A stretch of DNA of 5,500 bases from Candidatus Methanophagales archaeon (lineage in GTDB: Archaea > Halobacteriota > Syntropharchaeia > Alkanophagales > Methanospirareceae): positions 1-5,500 of the forward strand of contig DAOUUS010000119.1 in assembly GCA_030668065.1 (NCBI GenBank), given 5' to 3'. The stretch's first letter is position 1. Each line of letters begins with the position of its first letter. Made by a program: the position numbers and the translations under genes. This document shows positions 1 to 5,355 of the stretch, one piece after another. The notes under the pieces are model-generated. The model saw only the letters and a list, made by a program, of their open reading frames with translations. It was not told where the DNA came from and did no database searches.

Positions 1-48
1 GCTTGAGGAGAACGTACGCAAACTCGATGATTCTATCTTTAGGTTGGG

Positions 49-321
49 CTAATGGTATCGATGCACTGAACCAAAAACCGGAATATAAAGGTATCGATGC
101 ACTGAGCCATTTAGGGGTACTCGATGCACTGAGCCATTCCAACTACCAATATCAACAACTCGCTCGGCTATATCCTTCTGAGCCGATACAATCTTATCTA
201 TTGATTGTAGCGACTGGTGCCCCAATTTTTCGATGGCTTCTGATGTTCGTTCCTGCGCACGGAGTGGACAATAACTTGCAAGGTGGCCTTCTTACAAACA
301 ATAATAATAAAACATTTGCAT
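49..321 (-). pseudogene. Decayed small ORF with remnant CCHC zinc-knuckle motif
   Basis: Read on the minus strand from ATG at 321, this frame gives 9 residues, a TAA stop (292-294), then 80 open codons to TAG at 49-51. Just past the stop the translation reads EGHLASYCP. With the Cys codon at 298-300 this fits the C-x4-H-x4-C half of a retroviral-type zinc knuckle. The expected first Cys is a Tyr codon (TAT, 307-309) in an ATT-repeat tract, one base from TGT. Next comes a charged, helix-like stretch (about residues 11-47 after the stop: RAQERTSEAIEKLGHQ and on, ending AERVVDIG), then three GSVHR repeats. I infer a small zinc-binding protein gene broken by point mutations. No homologue is recognised by name. 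It lies downstream of clpB on the same strand, about 117 nt after its stop. It could instead be chance open frame; the motif fit is the main argument. Confidence 0.4.
54..138. repeat. Three imperfect direct repeats, core TCGATGCACTGARCCA
   Basis: The core TCGATGCACTGA occurs at 58, 94 and 121. The first two copies are preceded by GGTA, and the last two share TCGATGCACTGAGCCATT or nearly so. Copy starts are 36 and 27 nt apart, both multiples of 9, so the copies stay in one reading frame. On the minus strand each encodes GSVHR; on the plus strand they read as IDAL or LDAL. The in-frame spacing suggests duplication within a once-coding sequence, or a short intergenic repeat family. Copies are too few, too close and too variable for a CRISPR array. 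Confidence 0.7.
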
Positions 322-437
322 TTTATAGTTCCTTCCCTTTTCTCACATTTACATCCATTAGTAGGTAAGTATATTTACGCTTTCTTTTCTACCTTATGGT
401 AATGTATGCAACTGATAATAAACCTCCATTCATAGAT

Positions 438-3014
438 TCACTTCCTAAACACAACCGCCCCATCCGAAACATCCATCTTAACCGTATCACCCTCACCGAA
501 CTCGCCACTCAAGATCTGCCGTGACAACGGGTCTTCAATCAGCCGTTGAATAGTTCGTTTTATCGGCCTCGCCCCAAATACCGGATCGTAGCCTTTTCTT
601 GCTATCAACTCCTTTACGCTATCGCTAACCGAAATAGAAATTTTACGTTCCGCAAGCCTATCATGCAGATACCGCATTTGTATCTCCGCAATCCGCTTTA
701 TCGCATCCATACCCAGCGGATTGAATATAATAATCTCGTCAATCCGATTCAGGAATTCCGGACGGAACTGCAGCTTCAACGCTTCCATCACCTCATCACT
801 CAACTCGTCCCTGCTCAGTTCCTGTTCCATAAGTGAACTTGCAACATTGGAAGTCATAATAATCACAGTATTCTTGAAGTTCACGGTTCTGCCATGACCG
901 TCAGTAAGCCGCCCATCGTCTAATATCTGAAGCAGCAGGTTAAAGACATCGCCGTGCGCCTTCTCGATTTCGTCAAACAGGACTACGCTGTATGGTCTTC
1001 GTCTAACGGCTTCGGTTAAGAATCCACCCTCTTCATAGCCCACATAACCCGGTGGCGCACCGATGAGCCTTGCAATCGAGTGCCGCTCCATGAATTCCGA
1101 CATATCCATCCGTACCATCGCACGTTCGTCATCGAACAGGAATTCCGCGAGTGCCTTTACAAGCTCGGTCTTACCGACACCCGTGGGACCCAGGAATATA
1201 AACGAGCCAATGGGTCGGTTCGGGTCGCTGAGCCCCGCTCTTGCTCTTCGAATCGCATTGGCAATCAACGTAATCGCTTCATCCTGCCCGACAACTCGCT
1301 CTTTCAATCGCTCTTCCATGTGAACAAGTTTTTCCGTCTCGCCTTCCAGCATCTTCGAGACCGGTACCCCGGACCATTTCGCGATTACTTCTGCAACGTC
1401 TTCTTCATCTACCTCTTCTTTTAGCATCTGCTGGTCTTTTTGTATCTCTTGCAACCGTTCTTTCTGCGCTTCCAGTTCGTGTTGCAGTTCGACAAGCGTG
1501 CTATACCGTATCTTTGCTACACGCTCCAAATCGCCACTGCGTTCTGCCTGCTCTTCTTCTAGCTTCGCTTCATCTATCTTCGCTTTTATTTCTCGTATCC
1601 GCTGTATTAGCTCTTTTTCGTTCTGCCATCTCACTTTGAACTGGTCACTTTTTTCCTTTAGCGTTGCCAGTTCCTCACGCAGTTTTCCCAGCCGTTCCTT
1701 CGAGGCTTTGTCCTTTTCTCGTTTCAATGCCTGCTCTTCAATCTCCAGTTGCATTACCTTCCGGTCAACCTCGTCTATTTCCGTAGGCATACTGTCTATT
1801 TCCGTTCTCAACTTGGCTGCCGCTTCATCTATCACGTCAATTGCTTTGTCCGGCAAGAACCGGTCGGTAATGTATCGGTCGGCGAGTTCTGCCGCGGCTA
1901 TCAATGCGGAATCATGGATTATTACTCCGTGGTGCAATTCGTACCGCTCCTTTAACCCACGCAAGATAGATATTGTGTCCTCAACCGTGGGTTCACGTAC
2001 TAAAATCGGCTGGAATCTACGTTCCAGTGCCGCATCCTTCTCGATATACTTACGATATTCGTCTGTCGTAGTTGCACCCACGCATCTGAGTTCGCCACGT
2101 GCAAGCGACGGTTTTAGCAGGTTTGAGGCGTCCATCGCACCCTCGGCGGCACCCGCACCGACAACCGTATGTAATTCATCAATAAATAGTATTATCTGAC
2201 CCGCAGCCTCGTTTAGCTCTTTCAATACCGATTTGAGCCGGTCTTCAAATTCACCCCGGAATTTCGTGCCTGCGATTAACGCGCCCATGTCAAGCGCGGC
2301 AACTCGTTTCTCTTTTAAAGTCTCAGGAACGTCACCGTTTATTATCCGCTGTGCCAAACCCTCTACTATCGCTGTCTTTCCCACACCGGCATCGCCTATG
2401 AGCACCGGATTGTTCTTCGTTCTTCGTGAAAGTGTCTGGATAACCCTGCGGATCTCTTCGTTTCTGCCTATTACCGGGTCGAGCTTACCGCTACGAGCGA
2501 GGTCCGTCAAATCGCGTGTGTAACGTTCCAGAGCCTGATACTTCTCCTCCGGGCTTTGGTCCACTACCCGCTGACCACCACGAATACCAATCAGAGCTTC
2601 GTATATTCTGTCCTTTGTCGCGCCCAGCCCTTTCAGTATTTGTGGCGATGACGGGTCTTCTGCAATCGCAAGCAGTATATGCTCGGTGCTCAGGTACTCG
2701 TCCTTCATAACTTGCGCTTCTTGCCATGCCGTCTCCAGCGTCTTGTTCAATCGCGGCGTTACGTGTATCTGCTCGAGTCCTCCACCGCCATGTACTTGAG
2801 GTAATGAACTCAAATGCTCTGCCAGACGTGTTTTTAGCTGGTTAATATCAATGCCTATTTTTTGCAGTACCGGGACTACTATGCCTTCTGGTTGCTCGAC
2901 AAGTGCTAACAATACGTGCTCCACATCCATTTGTTGATGGCTGTACGTGTCGGCAATGTTTTTTGCTTCTTGCAGCGCTTCCTGCGCCTTTAGTGTTAAT
3001 TTATCAAGTCTCAT
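438..3014 (-). CDS. clpB: ATP-dependent protein disaggregase ClpB (Hsp104 family)
   Basis: Cytosolic hexameric AAA+ chaperone that threads aggregated proteins through its central pore, normally with DnaK/DnaJ/GrpE. At 858 aa it matches typical ClpB (E. coli, 857). Domains seen: Clp N repeats, residues 1-145; NBD1 with Walker A GDAGVGKT (207-214), pore loop KFRGEFE (251-257), Walker B ILFIDE (275-280) and arginine fingers ERR (331-333); a long charged coiled-coil M domain (about 410-530), which separates ClpB from ClpA and ClpC; NBD2 with Walker A GPTGVGKT (609-616), pore motif GAPPGYVGY (652-660), Walker B VVLFDE (677-682), sensor 1 MTSN (720-723), arginine finger in FLNRIDE and sensor-2 GARPIKR (814-820). 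I see no IGF/IGL ClpP-binding loop typical of ClpA/ClpX, consistent with a disaggregase rather than a protease partner. All catalytic residues are present. The ATG start has a GAGGT site 8 nt upstream. It stands alone: no dnaK, dnaJ or grpE in the window. ClpB is patchy in archaea and usually thought to be acquired from bacteria. Confidence 0.98.
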   Translation of the reverse strand: MRLDKLTLKAQEALQEAKNIADTYSHQQMDVEHVLLALVEQPEGIVVPVLQKIGIDINQLKTRLAEHLSSLPQVHGGGGLEQIHVTPRLNKTLETAWQEAQVMKDEYLSTEHILLAIAEDPSSPQILKGLGATKDRIYEALIGIRGGQRVVDQSPEEKYQALERYTRDLTDLARSGKLDPVIGRNEEIRRVIQTLSRRTKNNPVLIGDAGVGKTAIVEGLAQRIINGDVPETLKEKRVAALDMGALIAGTKFRGEFEDRLKSVLKELNEAAGQIILFIDELHTVVGAGAAEGAMDASNLLKPSLARGELRCVGATTTDEYRKYIEKDAALERRFQPILVREPTVEDTISILRGLKERYELHHGVIIHDSALIAAAELADRYITDRFLPDKAIDVIDEAAAKLRTEIDSMPTEIDEVDRKVMQLEIEEQALKREKDKASKERLGKLREELATLKEKSDQFKVRWQNEKELIQRIREIKAKIDEAKLEEEQAERSGDLERVAKIRYSTLVELQHELEAQKERLQEIQKDQQMLKEEVDEEDVAEVIAKWSGVPVSKMLEGETEKLVHMEERLKERVVGQDEAITLIANAIRRARAGLSDPNRPIGSFIFLGPTGVGKTELVKALAEFLFDDERAMVRMDMSEFMERHSIARLIGAPPGYVGYEEGGFLTEAVRRRPYSVVLFDEIEKAHGDVFNLLLQILDDGRLTDGHGRTVNFKNTVIIMTSNVASSLMEQELSRDELSDEVMEALKLQFRPEFLNRIDEIIIFNPLGMDAIKRIAEIQMRYLHDRLAERKISISVSDSVKELIARKGYDPVFGARPIKRTIQRLIEDPLSRQILSGEFGEGDTVKMDVSDGAVVFRK

Positions 3015-3022
3015 TTTGTTAT

Positions 3023-3027
3023 ACCTC
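3023..3027 (-). promoter_or_regulatory. Ribosome-binding site of clpB (GAGGT)
   Basis: On the minus strand GAGGT lies 8 nt before the ATG at 3014, complementary to the anti-Shine-Dalgarno end of archaeal 16S rRNA. It supports the chosen start, which also gives the family-typical N-terminus MRLDKLT. Confidence 0.7.
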
Positions 3028-3052
3028 GCTTTCTGCTTTTGCTATGAACTAC

Positions 3053-3078
3053 TATACATACTCCAATTGTGATGTATA
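3053..3078. promoter_or_regulatory. Inverted repeat over clpB TATA box and start site, candidate operator
   Basis: TATACAT (3053-3059) and ATGTATA (3072-3078) are perfect inverted copies with a 12-bp spacer. Half-site centres are 19 bp apart, about two helical turns, as expected for a dimeric regulator binding one DNA face. One arm overlaps the TATA box and the other the predicted start site, a position suited to repression. A heat-shock repressor is a natural guess for clpB, but the AT-rich arms could also match by chance. Confidence 0.4.
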
Positions 3079-3083
3079 AATAA
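3075..3083 (-). promoter_or_regulatory. Archaeal TATA box of clpB
   Basis: Minus-strand TTATTTATA, preceded by CCACAAA, resembles a TATA box with a weak BRE. Archaeal initiation about 25 nt downstream would start transcripts near 3053, leaving a leader of roughly 38 nt that includes the GAGGT site. No better TATA element is seen between 3015 and 3120. Confidence 0.65.
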
Positions 3084-3200
3084 TTTGTGGTTGCACCAAA
3101 AAAATGTTTGTGTGATTACACCTTTACGTCTTAAAGGGCGAGTTGTTACTTTACAGAAAGTCAACACGAAAGCACAAAATTCAAAAATAATTGTTGACAC

Positions 3201-3260
3201 CGATTAACGCTGATTAACGCAGAAGAAATCAAATCCGTGTGAATCCGTGTGAATCTGCGT
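3201..3260. repeat. 10-bp-period repeat cluster with inverted ends
   Basis: CGATTAACGC is followed directly by TGATTAACGC (3201-3220). After a short gap come AAATCCGTGT, GAATCCGTGT and GAATCTGCGT (3231-3260). ACGCAGA (3217-3223) and TCTGCGT (3254-3260) are perfect inverted copies, so the two halves can pair. Similar 'GATTAACGC / AATCCGTGT' strings recur between genes in many prokaryotic genomes and metagenome bins; that is recalled, not searched. Function unknown; it is not part of a gene here. Confidence 0.6.
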
Positions 3261-3285
3261 CCTAACTACTTAGAAGTTATACTGT

Positions 3286-3314
3286 ATATACAAGAACATA
3301 CGAAATTTGTATAT
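3286..3314. promoter_or_regulatory. 8-bp inverted repeat upstream of the KAP-unit promoter
   Basis: ATATACAA (3286-3293) and TTGTATAT (3307-3314) are perfect inverted copies with a 13-bp spacer. Half-site centres are 21 bp apart, about two helical turns. It ends 16 bp before the BRE of the rightward promoter, where archaeal activators often bind. The arms are AT-rich, so chance is possible. Confidence 0.3.
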
Positions 3315-3330
3315 GAAAATTGGATAACCG

Positions 3331-3348
3331 AAAAAAAAGCTTAAATAA
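3331..3348 (+). promoter_or_regulatory. Strong archaeal BRE/TATA promoter
   Basis: A purine-rich BRE (AAAAAAAAG) directly precedes CTTAAATAA, near the archaeal TATA consensus. Initiation about 25 nt downstream of the TATA centre predicts a start near 3368-3371, immediately at the ATG at 3372. It is the only convincing promoter for the micro-ORF and KAP gene. Confidence 0.75.
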
Positions 3349-3371
3349 CCGGCGCTAATACTAACTATATC

Positions 3372-3476
3372 ATGCCAACAGTAAAGGAGGAGAAGAAAGA
3401 AGTGCAGGATGAAGAATGTGACGCGCGCTGTGAACTCTTCGCAGTGTTTCCCCTGTTTATTCCGGCACTTCGCTGA
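3372..3476 (+). CDS. 34-aa micro-ORF upstream of the KAP gene
   Basis: ATG at 3372 opens 34 codons ending in TGA at 3474-3476. The product has a charged first half (MPTVKEEKKEVQDEE), two cysteines (residues 16 and 20, CDARC) and a hydrophobic tail (LFAVFPLFIPALR). The predicted transcript start lies 1-4 nt from the ATG, so it could be translated from a leaderless mRNA. A GGAGG at 3386-3390 also lies 11 nt before an in-frame GTG (3402), giving an alternative 24-aa product. The stop is 8 nt before the KAP ATG, which has no clear ribosome-binding site of its own, so coupled translation is plausible. It is in a different frame from the KAP gene, which has a complete N-terminus without it. No family recognised; it may be a leader peptide, a small partner protein or untranslated leader. 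Confidence 0.4.
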   Translation: MPTVKEEKKEVQDEECDARCELFAVFPLFIPALR

Positions 3477-3484
3477 ATAAAGAG

Positions 3485-5197
3485 ATGGCAAAAATTGTTG
3501 TTGATACTCCAACTAGAGACGGATTAGGGTTTCAAGGTTATGCAAACGCTTTGGTAGGCATAATTTTGGATTCTGAATCGCCGTTTACCATAGGTATATT
3601 GGGCGAATGGGGCGTAGGGAAAACGAGCCTGATGCAAACGATGCGCGAGAAACTAAATGACGAGCACGGGGAAGATGTTATTCCTATCTGGTTTAACGCA
3701 TGGAGATGCGAAAGAGAGAAAAATTTGGCTATTATTCCGCTATTGCAACTATTGGTAAGTGAGATCAAAGACGATAGCTTGAAAAAAGCGTTTTGGATAT
3801 TACTTAAGTCAATTCAGATAACGATTCCTGTGGGTGTTGCGGAAATTAGTGCTGGTGGTGGATCACAAATCCAAGTTGAAGAAGACATTTATTACGCAAA
3901 ATTAACGGCTATTGAAACAGCCTTGGAGGGAAATAAGAAAAAAATTGTTGTTTTCATTGATGACTTAGATAGATGTGCACCGGATAAAATTTTAGAAGTG
4001 CTCGAATCAACAAAAGTCTTTCTAGATATAAAAGGCTTTGTTTATGTTCTTGGATTAAGCCCCGATGTGGTTGTAAAAGCAATAGAACAGAAATACGAGG
4101 CTATGGGGATAAATGGAGAAGATTATCTGGAAAAGATAGTGCAAATCCCATTTAGAATTCCTGATTGGAATGTAACAGATCGTGGTGATTTCCTTACTGA
4201 TTTAGTAGATAATGAAAAAATAGATCCTACGTACAAAGATACAATCGGCGAGTATAAGGACATCATACAAGAAGTAATTGAAAGGACACCGCGGCAGGTA
4301 AAACGATTCATTAACACATATATCTGTGAACAAGAGATATTTAAAGAGAAGGAGCTTGACCAAACAATCCATCTAGTATTGACGATACTGAAGTTTAAGT
4401 GGTATGACTTTTATCAGAATTTGTTTGATGAGAGCTATCGCCACAAGTTGAAAGAAATATTAAGTGATGAAAACAAACTCACAGAAGAGTTAAAGGAAAA
4501 AGAAGGTCTCATTGATTTTATAAATTCTATTAAAGCAAAAAAAACAATAGAAGAAATAATTGCAATGAGTGACACGCAATTGTCTGAATATAGAAGAGTG
4601 GGTATGATTATGCCTCAAAAAATTTCAGAACCAGCGACAAGTCGTGAAAAGCTCATAGAACTGCTTAAAGCGGAAAAAGTTTCTGAATTCAATGCATTGA
4701 GGGTTAGAGAAGGTCTAGAAGAAATTGATTTGGGCAGGGCTGATTTGAGCGGGGCTTATTTGCGCAGGGCTGATTTGCACGGGGCGGATTTGCGCGAGGG
4801 TTATTTGCGTGGAGCTGATTTGGCAGGGGTTGATTTGACCGAGGCTTATTTGCGTGGGGCTGATTTGACCGATGCTGATTTGACCAGGGCTGTTCTGACC
4901 AGGGCTGTTTTGCGTCTGGTTAATTTGCGCGGGGTTGATTTGACAGGGGTTGATTTGACAGGGGCTAATTTGAAAAGTGGGATAATTTTAATCAAGGAGC
5001 ACTACTATCAAGAAGCAAAGGTAAGTGGTACAAATTTTGGCAAGGCATTAATAAATGATAGAGGCTTTTTAGAGTATTTGAAAAAAAACGGAGCAATAAA
5101 CGTTCCTGATGAGGTTTCTACTAAGGATGATTTTATAAATGCGATGAAGAAAAGGGGGTTTGACGTAGGAGGTATAGAACAATTTTTTGACGAATAA
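3485..5197 (+). CDS. KAP-family P-loop NTPase with C-terminal pentapeptide repeats
   Basis: A 570-aa STAND-like NTPase of the KAP (Kidins220/ARMS and PifA) family. Residues 34-48 carry Walker A (ILGEWGVGKTS). WFNAWRCE (69-76) matches the family's conserved FNAW motif. Walker B is IVVFIDDLDRC (154-164). YLEKIVQIPFRIP (214-226) and TPRQVKRFIN (268-277) are also typical KAP motifs. Residues 281-410 are helical and charged, probably a linker or helical bundle. Residues 415-499 are 17 pentapeptide repeats predicted to form a right-handed quadrilateral beta-helix. A 71-residue tail (500-570) ends in GGIEQFFDE. Many KAP proteins have membrane segments between Walker A and B; here only a weakly hydrophobic patch (about 103-118) is seen, so it is probably soluble. 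The ATG lacks a good ribosome-binding site and follows the micro-ORF by 8 nt. It is more AT-rich than clpB. The NTPase is likely active; its substrate and role are unknown. KAP proteins act as membrane-signalling scaffolds or, for PifA, in phage exclusion. A defence role is speculation. Confidence 0.9.
   Translation: MAKIVVDTPTRDGLGFQGYANALVGIILDSESPFTIGILGEWGVGKTSLMQTMREKLNDEHGEDVIPIWFNAWRCEREKNLAIIPLLQLLVSEIKDDSLKKAFWILLKSIQITIPVGVAEISAGGGSQIQVEEDIYYAKLTAIETALEGNKKKIVVFIDDLDRCAPDKILEVLESTKVFLDIKGFVYVLGLSPDVVVKAIEQKYEAMGINGEDYLEKIVQIPFRIPDWNVTDRGDFLTDLVDNEKIDPTYKDTIGEYKDIIQEVIERTPRQVKRFINTYICEQEIFKEKELDQTIHLVLTILKFKWYDFYQNLFDESYRHKLKEILSDENKLTEELKEKEGLIDFINSIKAKKTIEEIIAMSDTQLSEYRRVGMIMPQKISEPATSREKLIELLKAEKVSEFNALRVREGLEEIDLGRADLSGAYLRRADLHGADLREGYLRGADLAGVDLTEAYLRGADLTDADLTRAVLTRAVLRLVNLRGVDLTGVDLTGANLKSGIILIKEHYYQEAKVSGTNFGKALINDRGFLEYLKKNGAINVPDEVSTKDDFINAMKKRGFDVGGIEQFFDE
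4727..4981 (+). repeat. 17 tandem 15-bp units encoding pentapeptide repeats
   Basis: Each unit reads roughly GAT-TTG-NNN-GGG-GCT, encoding D-L-x-G-A in register with the A(D/N)LxX pentapeptide pattern. The central Leu is TTG in 16 of 17 units (one CTG), so the repeats are alike at DNA level, not only in protein. Every third early unit starts with Tyr (residues 425, 440, 455), revealing a 45-bp higher-order unit. Units 12-14 (VLTRA, VLRLV, NLRGV) are the most divergent. Seventeen units make about four turns of beta-helix. Confidence 0.92.
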
Positions 5198-5280
5198 TAG
5201 GTCAGTCATATCTTGCATCTGCATGTGTGTGTTGCCGCATGAGTTTATCATCTCAAAAATCACTTAAAGAAGTTTGCTCG

Positions 5281-5294
5281 TTCCTCTTTTTTTT
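5281..5294 (+). terminator. T-tract terminator after the KAP gene
   Basis: TTCCTC followed by eight T residues lies about 85 nt past the KAP stop codon, with a second pyrimidine run (TCTCTTTCTTTTCT, 5302-5315) just after. Archaeal RNA polymerase terminates at such T-runs without a required hairpin. No strong stem is seen before it. Confidence 0.55.
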
Positions 5295-5302
5295 AGACGT
5301 AT

Positions 5303-5336
5303 CTCTTTCTTTTCTATAACTACGTTACAGAAAGAG
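5303..5336 (+). promoter_or_regulatory. TATA-like element flanked by an 8-bp inverted repeat
   Basis: CTCTTTCT (5303-5310) and AGAAAGAG (5329-5336) are perfect inverted copies around TTTCTATAAC (5311-5320), a weak TATA-like box. Initiation about 25 nt downstream would give a leader near 14 nt for the gene at 5356. A purine-rich BRE is lacking, so the promoter call is weak; the repeat could be an operator or an RNA hairpin. Confidence 0.35.
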
Positions 5337-5355
5337 TTTGCAGTAGAAGAGAGAA

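Larger units (their letters stand above)
3084..3330. other. Divergent intergenic region between clpB and the KAP unit
   Basis: No credible gene is visible on either strand. It contains a small 6-bp hairpin (CCTTTA 3121-3126 with TAAAGG 3132-3137), an AT-rich stretch with CAACACGAAAGCACAAAA (about 3162-3179), the 10-bp-period repeat at 3201-3260 and an inverted repeat at 3286-3314, the last two listed separately. Composition is more AT-rich than clpB. Confidence 0.6.

Noticed and set aside
54..138. CRISPR-like spaced repeats
   Set aside because: Only three imperfect copies with 36- and 27-nt periods, spacers too short and unequal, no cas genes nearby.
3..368. Plus-strand 121-codon frame beginning with TTG near the window edge
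   Set aside because: It starts at the edge with no visible ribosome site, its translation shows no family motif and ends in low-complexity Asn/Phe/Ser stretches, while the opposite strand carries a zinc-knuckle-like motif. I keep it only as a less likely reading.
1498..2199. 233-codon plus-strand frame inside clpB
   Set aside because: Extremely Ser/Ile-rich and lying opposite the coiled-coil and NBD1 part of clpB; it is the antisense shadow of Glu/Lys/Arg-rich codons.
3121..3137. 6-bp hairpin as a transcription terminator
   Set aside because: It is not followed by a T-run on either strand and lies upstream of both divergent promoters, where no transcript is expected to end.
3144..3156. Shared TTACAGAAAG string here and at 5325-5334
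   Set aside because: Ten matching bases in AT-rich intergenic DNA, in different positions relative to the promoters; likely coincidence.
3270..3512. 80-codon minus-strand frame with a hydrophobic stretch
   Set aside because: It overlaps the strong rightward promoter, the micro-ORF and the KAP start, has no promoter or ribosome site, and its hydrophobicity is the complement of the Lys/Glu-rich AAGAAG run.
3791..3838. Transmembrane helix between Walker A and Walker B of the KAP protein
   Set aside because: The patch at about residues 103-118 (FWILLKSIQITIPVGV) is short, contains a Lys and is only moderately hydrophobic; not enough to call a membrane segment.
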